A model generated the notes under the pieces. The model made no database searches, was not told the DNA's origin, and was given only the letters and a program-made list of their open reading frames with translations. The position numbers and the translations under genes are program-made. From the NCBI GenBank assembly GCA_050084515.1, contig CM114274.1, forward strand, positions 38,626,001-38,690,000: 64,000 bases of DNA. Direction: 5' to 3'. This document shows positions 1 through 10,260 of this stretch, piece by piece; the stretch's first letter is position 1; the number at the start of each line of letters is the position of its first letter. The DNA comes from Blasia pusilla. Its lineage: Eukaryota > Marchantiophyta > Marchantiopsida > Blasiales.

Positions 1-794
1 GATGAGGTACCCCAAAACGTAAAACTGGACCGTCCCATTTTTACGGCTTAGGGGGGTGAGGACGTCCTACGCCTTAAAGCGCACTAACTAAGACGCCCTA
101 GTCTACCAACAAAGCCGCTACACTTGTTCAGGAGCTTTCAGTGGTCGCCATGTTGCCAGATGTTGCGACTGTAGGCAAAAATGCCGCTCCCCCGACGTTA
201 TCTCTTCCCGTCCTTACACATTACAATCCAAATCGGTTTGGTTCAACCGTTCAGAATGGCTTTTACATCTAAGTTTTGGAAATTCTACAGTGCTCCATTT
301 GAGAAACTTCTTGCGGAAGTAACCTTCAAGAATTCATATTTACCATGAGAGTGTTGCTACGCGCTACAAAAGTCCTGGCATCAGAAGTTGACTTGAAGAG
401 GCTCGTCATCTCCAGACGCAATTCCTTGAGGTTGAGGCTAAGACTCGGAGGTGCGACGGGTCGAGGAGATTCCGAAACAAAATTGTGTGTAAACCAGTGT
501 GCGGGACCCCCCTCCCACGTATCTAACTTCACACGAGTATAATAACTCGTGAGAAGTTAGAATCTGGGGTAACTCAATCAGTCAAGTCAAGTTCGGTCAG
601 ACCGATTGGGGCCTTCTTTCTCGCAATACGGATCACGACAAACATCTGAATCTACTGCCAAAAAATCTGGAGTGGCGGACGGTACCTAAGGGCCGGGTCC
701 TTGTTAAAGCAGATCTCCATCGGACGGTCCAGAATCTTTTGTCCTGGCCGGAGTTTGCAAAGAGAGTCTTTGGTTTTATCCAACAATCTTTGGT

Positions 795-827
795 TTTCTT
801 GCGCCCAAAAAAATTGGGCGCAAGAAA
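795..827. repeat. Perfect inverted repeat (14-bp arms, 5-nt loop)
   Basis: Arms at 795-808 and 814-827 are exact reverse complements (right arm ttgggcgcaagaaa), separated by five A residues. It would form a stable hairpin if transcribed or single-stranded. No gene is adjacent. Confidence 0.85.
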
Positions 828-1005
828 TGATTTGCGTCCTCGCGACCTCCACAACCCGTTGTGGCCGGTAGAAATTTGAAAAAACTGGTTCTAGTTCTAG
901 CCGTTTTTGTCATTTTTGTCGCTTTCTTTTGTCGTATTCTCCCAACCGGTTGGAAGGAATTGGCTGGAAAGCCGCCGTCGGTGAGCAGTTCCAGCTGGCG
1001 GGTGG

Positions 1006-1033
1006 CTTCTTGGGGTCGAGCGACCCCAAGAAG
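1006..1033. repeat. Perfect inverted repeat (13-bp arms, 2-nt loop)
   Basis: Arms 1006-1018 and 1021-1033 (cttcttggggtcg and its complement) are exact, with a two-base centre. Outside them cgggtggc (about 999-1006) and gccacccg (about 1042-1049) pair again, so the whole structure is an interrupted palindrome of about 50 bp. Confidence 0.85.
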
Positions 1034-1189
1034 TCGCCCATGCCACCCGGTCCTAATCCGCGACTCGCGAGCGTCGCTTCTACGGTAGATTCTCGGGCGT
1101 TCGAAATGTTCCTTCTAGATCGACGCTGGGAAACCACACCATTAGACCAGAGCGCTCCCAATCATGAACTTACTTGGCTTGACTTAGCC

Positions 1190-1490
1190 TGCCGCTCCTC
1201 GCAACCAGGGTCCAGGGAGTTTTTCCGTGACAATCGGTACATTTCCGGTCTCTACAAAACCTAGCGGAAATTTTTGAAGTTTTGGTCATTCCAGCCGGCG
1301 AAACAGATACAAATACAAAGGACACCCTCCCTGGCTGAACCCTCGGTTTTTTTCCGGTAAGTGACAAACTGAATCGGAAATTCTCAATTTCTACCGGCCA
1401 GCTCAACACGTAACCCCGGTTCTCCCCGAACATTGCTCGAAACGTGTACTGGGTGAGTTCGAACCCGACCTTGACCCTTCTGAGCATACA
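1190..1490 (-). repeat. Dispersed repeat, copy 1
   Basis: Read on the minus strand this segment shares ordered blocks with 2700-2880 and 18820-18990: a ggggttacg start, a ccggtagaaatttgagaattt-like block, a ctttgtattcgtatctg-like block, a cggtc block and a tccctggaccctg-like end. Similarity is clear by eye but diverged. No coding capacity is visible; it may be a non-autonomous element or LTR fragment. Confidence 0.5.
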
Positions 1491-2699
1491 AAGCTAAATT
1501 CACAACAGGCCGGCCTTTACCGGCCTCCAGATCGACGACTCACCCCCCTAATTGAGTACGTATGAACTCACCCTAATTTTTTTGCAAGTCCATTGCAGCA
1601 GTTCCAACATTCACGATGGCCTGAATTACACATGTTCCTGAAATCGCGCTCCTAGCTAGATCGTCCAAAGCGATGGTCAAGAGCCTATGTTAGCGTTGGG
1701 AGTCTAGTCCGCTCTCCTGATTTCACGCGAATCACGACGAGCCACTTCGTTCGTGCATACGAGTCCAGGATGGCAAGCAGCGGCATTTGCATCCTCACCC
1801 GGCACACACTAAAACCAATCGAGTCGGAGGACGAAAGTCAAAAATCCGCCTCGGACGGAATCCCGGTCTAAGAGGAATCTATGCATATTCCCCTACCATT
1901 ATCAGAACATTAACACTATCGTTTTCGGCTGCGGAGGTATGGCATGGATGCGCGCAGTCTGTTAGAAGGAACGGTTATGAGCATGACCATGGGTTGAAAT
2001 GGGCACCGATGTGGTAACCTTTGCACACTATTACCGCATTTGTGTCCATTTCAAGAGGGCGATTTGGGGGAATAAAAGTGAGACATGGCTTCGTCAACCA
2101 TTTTTTTCATGTTGAATCTAAAGGGTGTATGAATGTGTAGGGGTTAGGATGTTAACATTCAGATTTTCTCATAACATAGGAGGGATGTGATTTGATCTGT
2201 CGATGTAAATTCATGATCCGTTTTTATTACTCTTCATTTTACATGAGAAAGATGTAAGAGGATAGGGAACTTGTTGGTTGCAAGTAGGCAAGCAAGTTTC
2301 CTCGGTTGGGGAGTCCTAGAGACGTTGGTTGACATTATTGTTGGAATTTTTATTTTCGAGAGGTTATGCATGGAAGCACTACCTAATTTTTCTCAAATTT
2401 TGTTGGTGAAGGTTGACGGGGGACAACATCCGAGTGTAACGTAGGGTGTGGCGGTGGGTATTTGCGAGTGTATTGCCAACGGGTGAGTAGCGCGTGTCGA
2501 GAGAAGGAGAGAAAGAGTATTAGATAGGCCTTGCAACTGCTAGGACTGTAAAGCAAAGGTGGCTAGAAAGTACAGTTAGGTCGTAGTTGGTTAGGTAAGG
2601 TTGAGTAGGCTCAGGCATAGAAACGTGGAAGGGTTGAATTGGGTGGAGAAGAACGAGTTAGCTGCGGGGCCCCACGTGTGAGGCGAAGAGCAATGATTG

Positions 2700-2880
2700 G
2701 AGAGATCCGGGGTTACGAGTATTGCCAGCCGGTTAAATTTGAGAATTTCCAATTGGTTTTAAAATTTCCTAAAAAAACCGATTGGAATTTGAGTAGATCC
2801 TTTGTATTTCATATCTCAAAACCGGTTCAAAAACCGGAACATTCCCGGTGATAGACCGGGTCCCGCGAAAAAACTCCCCG
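2700..2880 (+). repeat. Dispersed repeat, copy 2
   Basis: Shares ggggttacg-like, ttgagaattt, cctttgtattt and ccggt blocks in the same order as the copies near 1190-1490 (inverted) and 18820-18990. Contains several short self-complementary ccggtt/aaccgg words. Confidence 0.45.
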
Positions 2881-4280
2881 AATCGTGGCGAAGAGGTCCG
2901 GTGGGCCGTGCATAGGGCAACGTGCCCCGTTGAGAAGTCGAAGTGGCAGAGGTCACGACACAAGTAAACTACACAACCAAAAAAAGCTGGCTTCGGTAGA
3001 CCGAGAACTCAGAGCCTTTATGGCTCTAGGGCTCTGGTCCTCCAGAACCCCCGGAACCCCCCCTACGCCCCCTACTCACCCGTCATCCCACCCCTGACCC
3101 GCTCTCACCCTCTCCCCGAGTAGGCCGGAAGAGTAGTTCCGGCCGAGCAACTATATATCCGCCCTGTGGGTTGGATATCCGCGGCGGGTCGGCCCGCACT
3201 CAAGTACCCATCCCACCCATCACCTATGTACCCATCCCACCCATATGCCGCGATGCCATTGCATATGGGCATGCGAATGGCCTTAGCGGTTCGGCGAAAG
3301 AATGTGTTCATGTTTGGGCTACCTTCGTTGTTTATCTGTGCTACAAGTTTTGCATGGAGGCTCTATCCTAGCAACAACCAATGAGCTGCCTCCAAGTCTC
3401 CAAAGTCGATCCCCATCTTCTTTGTGTGACGAATAGTTAGGTCATAAGGATGAACGGTGTAGATTTGGGTTCCTTTAGATCCAACCGTCTAGTAGCCACT
3501 AATGACCTTCTCCAATTTCGAGATCGACACCTCAGTTTTGCAATTGACGAGCAGGGAGTGAGCGGAGTTTCGGCGCCGCAGCCTAAGGGAGACTCAGGGC
3601 ACCAAGACGTGGGCCTTCAGTCTTTTTTTCGAGAAACCTAGCTGGAATACCTTCCGAGGGAGATTGGGCAGAGACGCAAGTTAATCGTTCATGTTCGGGC
3701 TGAGACGCAGGTTACTTGTTCATGTTAGAGTCAGGGCAGGTTCCAATTAGGGCGGGTTCCGATTTTATGAGTGTATTTCACGAATGGTTTTGGCGCGTTT
3801 TGGCGACTCTGACAGAAAGGCGGACCCGGTGGCATTCAGAGGCAAACTTGAATACACTGAGCCGAATGTAAATCATCTCTATCGCCAAGGTTGATCTGGA
3901 ATACTTTCCGTTTATGAGTTTTCCCGAATATACAGAGCAGACATGTTCGTGTTGGAGAATGGAGTATCTATTTTTCTGGAATGATTCGCTCGATTTGGTG
4001 GTTCACAAATGAAGGCAAACGTGGTGGCAAACTTCATTAGAGTTCAGCAACTTTGAATCGTCTTAATCACAGAGGTGCATCTGGAATACTTTCCGCCGTT
4101 GAGGTATGCTCGAATATTCACTGTTGTAACTTTTTTTATCATTCTTTGCCGTTCACTATAGTTCCGTCCCTATTGCACATGACAAGTTCTTTTTGGCTGC
4201 CTTTTCACTGTGCGATCTGTAGCCACGGATTTTCTCCCCCAACTACCATCCCTTTTACTACTGATTTTTTATAAGATCCA

Positions 4281-4401
<121 letters not shown>

Positions 4402-4847
4402 ATGTTGCGGCCTTGCTCGACTCAGATGTGGCTTGGTCACTCACAATAGTCAGAGAATTCGAGAGCACTTAGATGCCGCTTGTTCAAGTGAGACATAGCG
4501 GCTCTCGACTTGGATCGAGCTTGTTCAACTGAGACAAGCTTGCCCGACGTAGAAGAAGATGGCTTCCTTCACCTACAAACGCGATAAAGAGTAACTTCCG
4601 TCTCTGCCCGATCTCGAGAGACGTACTCGCCGGACTACTCTAGTCGGAAGGTATTCCAACTGAGAGATGTATTCGCCGAAACTCATCCTCGATTCGCCGT
4701 CACTCCCAGCCAATTATGTTATGATTTAGGCTCCATTCTCCAACATTCCATAACCTCACCCCTGAATCATGTCCAGGTTCGCCTACCATCGTCTAAACCT
4801 CGAGAATGAGCTCGAGAAAGAGAGACGTACTCGCCGAGTCCATAGCC

Positions 4848-6155
4848 TCTCCCGCCCACACTTCTCATCCTCGATTCGCCGTCACTCCCAACTGATTATG
4901 TAGCCACGGATTTCAGGCTCTGTATTCCATAACCTGTCCCGCCCACACTTCTCTTCCTCGATTCGCCGTCACTCCCAGCTGATTATGTAGCCACGGATTT
5001 CAGGCTCTGTATTCCATAACCTGTCCCGTCCACACTTCTCATCCTCGATTTGCCGTCACTCCCAGCTGATTATGTCGCCACGGATTTCAGGCTCTGTATT
5101 CCATAACCTCTCCTACACTTCTCTTCCTCGATTCGCCGTCACTCCTAGCTGATTATGTAGCCACGGATTTGAGGCTCTGTATTCCATAACCTGTCCCGCC
5201 CACACTTCTCATCCTCTATTTGCCGTCACTCCCAGCTGATTATGTAGCCACGGATGTCAGGCTCTGTATTCCATAACCTGTCCCACACTTCTCTTCCTCG
5301 ATTCGCCGTCACTCCCAGCTGATTATGTAGCCACGGATTTCAAGCTCTCTATTCCATAACCTGTCCCGCCCACACTTCTCTTCCTCAATTCGCCGTCACT
5401 CCCAACTGATTATGTAGCCACGGATTTCAGGCTCCATATTCCATAACATGTCCCACACTTCTCTTCCTTGATTCGCCGTCACTCCCAGCAGGTTCCTTGA
5501 TTTCAGACTCTGTATTCCATAACCTGTCCCACACTTCTCTTCCTTGATTTCAAGCTCTCTATTCCATAACCTGTCCCGCCCACACTTCTCATCCTCGATT
5601 TTCCGTCACTCCCAGCTGATTATATAGCCACGGATTTCAGGCTCTGTATTCCATAACCTGTCTCGCCGACACTTCTCATCCTTGATTCGCCGTCACTCCC
5701 AGCTGATTATGTAGCCACGGATTTCAGGCTGTGTATTCCATAACCTGTCCCGCCCACACTTCTCATCCTCGATTTGCCGTCACTCCCAGCTGATTATGTA
5801 GCCATGGATTTCAGGCTCTGTATTCCATAACCTGGCCCGCCCACACTTCTCTTCCTCGATTCGCCGTCACTCCCTACTGATTATAAAGCCACGGATTTCA
5901 GGCTCTGTATTCCATAACCTGTCCCGCCCACACTTCTCTTCCTCGATTCGCCGTCACTCCTAGCTGATTATGTAGCCACGGATTTTAGGCTCTGTATTCC
6001 ATAACCTGTCCCGCCCACACTTCTCTTCCTTGATTCGCCGTCACTCCCAGCTGATTATGTAGCCACGGATTTCCGGCTCTGTATTCCATAACATGTCCCG
6101 CCCACACTTCTCTTCCTCGATTCGCCGTCACTCCCAGCTGATTATGTAGCCACTA
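4848..6155. repeat. 87-bp tandem array, about 15 units
   Basis: A fixed word (ttatgtagccacgg) recurs at 4896, 4983, 5070, 5153, 5240, 5323, 5410, 5620, 5707, 5794, 5881, 5968, 6055 and 6142, so the period is 87 bp, with 83-bp variants that lack a gccc block. Two irregular shortened units lie between about 5480 and 5580. Upstream (4690-4848) the motif is more degenerate. The array ends in a cactataaaaag sequence. Units do not encode a conserved frame, since 87 and 83 mix. Best described as a minisatellite. Confidence 0.95.
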
Positions 6156-6639
6156 TAAAAAGTCTGCTGTTCCTTGTGCATCGTTTGCACAATGACGTAA
6201 TCCAAAGCCTTATCGTTGCCAATTTCCAGAATCCGCATATTTGCATGTAAATCATCGCCCAATTTATGGAATTTATGGAATTTGCTTGATGAATATCAAA
6301 TAATTAACCAAGCGGTTGCAAGGAGTTCTGAATTTATTTCAGAAATTATAGCAATTTGCGTTCTTATGAGCGCGCCTCTTATGAGTCACCCTGGCCAGAC
6401 TGCAAACATTCTGTAATAATCCGCGTGGATAATGAATCCATCGCGAAGTTGTAAGTGAATTTGATTCTGAAGTGATTTTTTCCGTAGGTTCCTTTGCGAT
6501 TGGGTAGGATGGGAATTTTCGGTAGGTTCCTTTGCGATCCGAGGATGGGAAGTTACATTCTTGTGAACCGTTGGGAGCTGCCTTCCCCAGGCTTACTACA
6601 GTATGTCATATACTGCTGTAGCTATCCTGGCCCGAAATG
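6156..6639. other. Non-coding spacer
   Basis: No gene seen. Contains a TATAAAA word just after the tandem array (6155), a short direct duplication of cggtaggttcctttgcgat-like sequence (about 6484 and 6519), and a small hairpin around 6596-6622 (ctacagtat / atactgctgtag). The right part may be the decayed end of the gypsy element that follows. Confidence 0.4.
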
Positions 6640-6644
6640 AAAGC

Positions 6645-7406
6645 CTACAGTCCACTCTCTTCATCATCATCCCAACCTTTGTTACTAAACACACGTGACC
6701 CCCTAGGAAAGACAAGTGCCTGGATCCAGATGGAATCCACTAACAAATGGGAGGGGCGCTCCACTCTCGCATACGCCCTCCGTAACACTGCATGGGGCAC
6801 AAAGTTGGTCCACCATAGACACGGGCGATGGGCTCTAGAACCTACACTCGCCGCATCCAAGAACACTGCTGGGCCGATCCAGACACGCACTGGATGAGCA
6901 TTCGTCACCATCCGTGACCTGGAGTCTCCTAAGATTGGCACATTCTCCAAAATGTAGGCTGGAGAACAAGATTGGTGCTCTTGCAATTGCCGTAAGACCC
7001 TCAACATCTCCCAAAACAACCTGGACCGAGTGTCAGCCAACCCGCTGCCTCGTCCAGCAATCGATTGGCCCTGACATGGCCAACCGGAAATGACCAAATC
7101 AATGGTCCCTTCCCGCTCTAAGTCCTACGCCCCCGACAACGAAATATCCCTTGGTAGGGAACTCTAGTACTCCTGTACCACGGACGCAGACATAAGTTGG
7201 GTCAACGTAGGCGTAACTACGCCATATGTCGCAGTGAGACACGCCTCGCAACATCATCACTCTCCACATACAAGTACTGCTATACTCGCCCTCCTGCCTG
7301 CAAAACAATAGCTAACCCGGTGTTAATCCCTCCAAAGAGATCTAACACTCGAATACCCTCCTCCGGGATACACCACACAATGGGTGTGGTATCCAAGGGT
7401 ATCATC
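6645..7406 (-). pseudogene. C5 cytosine DNA methyltransferase module of gypsy copy A
   Basis: This module would transfer methyl groups from S-adenosylmethionine to cytosine C5. Motif I (VLDLFGGINTGLA, about 7308-7350) is the SAM-binding loop. Motif IV is SGWPCQGQS, with the catalytic Cys codon at 7074-7076. Motif VI is ILENVP (ENV at 6939-6947). The following SRAHRPCLWWTN segment resembles the motif VIII region of the DNMT3/DRM group (AHRARYFWGN-like), with one expected Arg changed to Cys. The order I-IV-VI-VIII is the DNMT3 order, not the rearranged order of plant DRM. In-frame TAGs lie near 7281 and 7218, and at least one frameshift separates motif I from motif IV. The stretch 6645-7097 is one open frame of 150 codons. 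It follows the protease in the gypsy polyprotein order, so it is part of the element, not a host gene. The family assignment is by motif reading only. Confidence 0.85.
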
Positions 7407-7783
7407 GTAGCACTCCCTGCTACCTCGGGTTCCTCAGACCCGTCACGCTCTGGTGCAAACGCCTCGCTCCACGTGGTCTACACGTGCTCATCTGCCAATC
7501 GTCGCAACTCCTCAGTCGAGCCCCACAGCGGCACCTCTCCTCCACTGAATGATGCGGCTACCATAACACTCATCTCCATAGAAATGTCAGAAATGAGAGT
7601 ATCCTCTGCATGGACATGTCCCTCAATCAAATCACTAGACCAAGTGATGGCACTGCTAAATGCTGCTAAGGTTGCCATCTCTCATGGCCGTTGCTCGATC
7701 ACTGCACCTGTGAATCAAACGGGTAATGAACTAAGGCGCCCATCACCTAACTGCCATCCTGGTTTGTAGGACGCTGACTCCTC

Positions 7784-8559
7784 CTAGTAATCCAGGGCAA
7801 ACCCCATCGGGTATAACATTGCTCCACCAACCAAGACGTCGTAGGACTCTACATCAGTCATTATCGCCTTGGCTCGCACCACGGACTCATCTATAGGATG
7901 TCCCGGGCGAATTCTCACCACGACCTCATATCGGGTGATATGTTGTGTGGTACTCGCTCCACCCAAGGATTTATGTATACGGAATGGAAAACGCTCCACA
8001 TCGGCTCTCGTCAAGCCCAATCCTCTGAATGATGCTTTCCCCAACACTGCCGACTAAAAGCTCTACCTCCGGGACTCACCAAATGGGAGACCTCTCCTCG
8101 GTTATCCAGCAACACAACACCAGGAGAAGCCATGGCACGCTCTATCGCGGGTCTAGCGGGCTTCTCCGCCATCCTAGCAACTGCAGCCTGCCATGAATCT
8201 AACGTAGGCGGCCCAAGCATCCGCTCCAAGGGCAAGTCCATCACCTCCTCTGCAATCACCTCTGAACGTGATGCACGAATTCTAACTCCGCACTCACATA
8301 GGGAAGCGGCCAGCCGAAAAGCCTCGGCGGGCGTACCCCCCAACGTCATAATATCAGAAGCAGAAAATAGAGGAGCGCGGTACACAATGGTGGCCGCCCC
8401 CAACAACGTGCTCGATACATGCCCCTCCTGAGCATCAACAATGGGAGTCATCGCACTCGCTTCTCCCATCGCCCTCCGTGCCTGCACACCTACAACATCA
8501 CCAACTCTCCAGGAACTTTGATGAGGACCCATCGATGGGGTCCTCATCGCTTCGGACAA
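7784..8559 (-). pseudogene. Gypsy copy A protease region (active-site segment deleted)
   Basis: Two overlapping frames (8559-8011, then 8047-7784) correspond to the protease region of copy C at 40700-41260: they share LPLERMLG, RGLGLTRADVER, STTQ-ITR and YDVLVGGA-LYPMGF. Copy C has an aspartic-protease-like LLDSRA site between RAFS and LGK. Copy A goes directly from the cag codon to tgttggggaaa, losing about 34 bp that held the DSGA-type active site and shifting the frame. The peptide could not be an active retropepsin. Downstream it reads toward the methyltransferase module. Confidence 0.75.
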
Positions 8560-8583
8560 CGTAAAAGACTGAGGAAGCCTAGT

Positions 8584-9102
8584 CTATTTTCTGGCTTCCC
8601 CTCGTTGTGGATCCAACTCTACGGTTGCTCCGCGCGTCACAACAGCGGCTGCCTCCATCTGGGCAACCTCGGACATCCAACCAGGATCCTCCATATCTCT
8701 GGCTCCTCTATATGATGTCGAAGCCACGGATCCGGCATCGGGTAATCTCAATGCCATAGCGGCAATCTGCTCTTGTAGTTGATGTATTTGAGCATCCATC
8801 CTAGCCTCACGCCCGGAATCTCCCTCGACGCGTCTAGGTGATAGGACTCTACCTCCTCTACGGGAAGCTCCACCACCCTGTCGGGCAACGCAAGCTCCTC
8901 GTCCCCCAACGGGACCACTTGCTGCACGATCACTAGGCCCACCCAGACCGACTACTCCCTCTGGTGCCCTCTCACGCCCTCGGTCCGGACGTAACTCAGG
9001 ATGTAAAGTGAAACACGTGGCGCGTGTATGACCATACCTCTGACAATAGTCACACTGATAACCTCCTCGTGCAGCACCATCTCCTCCTCCATGCTGAGGC
9101 AC
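8584..9102 (-). pseudogene. Gypsy copy A nucleocapsid zinc knuckle and linker
   Basis: An open frame of 172 codons. Near its N-terminus is CDYCQRYGHTRATC, a CX2CX4HX4C zinc knuckle as used by retroelement nucleocapsid to bind RNA (about 9013-9054). The remainder is Gly/Arg rich, then a short heptad-like stretch (QIHQLQEQIAAMALRL) that copies B (29700-29740) and C (40230-40275) also have. It connects gag (upstream) with protease (downstream). Frame differs from the neighbouring gag piece, so at least one indel separates them. Confidence 0.8.
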
Positions 9103-9177
9103 ACGTCCATGACCCTGATGAGTGTAATCGCGTTGATGATGGGCTTTACCACATAACCAACAAGTAATAGTAGGCGG

Positions 9178-10260
9178 CTACTGTTGAGCCGCATATGAAG
9201 GCGCAGGTCTCTGTGGCACAGCCTCCCGGTATCCCCCTTGAGCTCGTGGTGCCACAGTCGACCTATCTTGGAGTCCACGTTGCTGCACAGGTGGTGCAGA
9301 CAATCGCGACTGCTCTCGCTCAGAACTCATGGTGGCTACGCTCTCCTCCGCCATGTTGCGCTCAATGTTCTCTGCCCTTCTAAAAACATCTCTCAGCGTA
9401 GGGAAGGTGTTCATAAGAAGCACCCCCTCCCGCACCCGTGTCCGTAGGGTCCGCTCCAACATCGCCTACCATGAGTGGATAGCCTGAGCCTCTGTCACCC
9501 CCTGGGTGATGTTGATCAACCGGCGCAAGCGAATGTAAGCCTCACGCAAACTCTCACCCGGGCACCTGTGGAAGTCGTGGATGCTCCGCAACTTCTCCGT
9601 CCGTACCCCTTGGTAGCTCGCCCTCAACTCAGCAAAGAACTCAACCATGGGGTTGAACCTGGGACGAACCCGACTAGACGGTGCAACTGCTCCAGTGCAA
9701 GTGACCCCTCCTAAAACATCACTAGTGGAAGAGGAAGTAGCCTCTCCTGACTCCTCCTCCTCATCTAGGAACGGCTCCGTCCATGACACATAGTGTGGAT
9801 CGTAGTAGAGTCGCCATGCCTCAATCTCCTGGGCATATATGTGGGAGAACTCACGGTAATCGTCCATGGGTGCCCCCTCTAAATGCTAGAACATACCGTT
9901 CCATGTTGTAAACGGATTTAACTGTCTAGAGTTCCTAGCCCGTTGTCAGTCACACCAACTCCTAAACTCCGCAATGAAGTCGTGTAGCTCTATGGTGCCT
10001 ACAACACCCGAAAATCTACGCGGTCCCCTACCCCGCTTGTCCATCTCGTACGCCCAACTGGTAGGACCACTCAATGTGTACGGTGGATCACTAACACACT
10101 CCTCTACATGCTCCCCCTCGTCTGAAGATGACACAGAAGGAGATCGAGGTGGTCTCTCACGTGGAGACCCTTGAAACCCCGCACCACTCCGGATAAACCC
10201 TCCAGAGCTACTCTCAGGTCCACTACCTCGCCTCTCAAAATCTTGAAAGGACGCCGTGAT
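9178..10260 (-). pseudogene. Gypsy copy A gag
   Basis: Capsid-like Gag read in three minus-strand pieces: about 10260-9946 (GRGPRRFSG, TIELHDFIAEFRSWC), 9867-9466 (MDDYREFSHIYAQEIEAW, then FNPMVEFFAELRASYQGV and the RCPGESLREAYIRLRRLI core typical of the Retrotrans_gag domain) and 9462-9178 (LERTLRTRVREGVLL, then a Gln/Arg-rich tail). Stops fall after FRSWCD and IHSW. Copy B has the same N-terminal half at 27795-28211, which supports the reading. It would assemble the virus-like particle. Confidence 0.85.

Noticed and set aside
4848-6155. CRISPR-like array
   Set aside because: Units are contiguous and 87 bp long with no unique spacers, and the genome is eukaryotic.
6645-7406. Methyltransferase as a host DRM or DNMT3 gene
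   Set aside because: It is in the same orientation and order as gag and protease of the element, and copy C repeats this linkage at another locus, so it belongs to the retrotransposon.
7197-7769. 190-codon plus-strand frame
   Set aside because: It lies antisense to the methyltransferase and protease linker of copy A, whose minus-strand reading matches copy C. It is a shadow frame.
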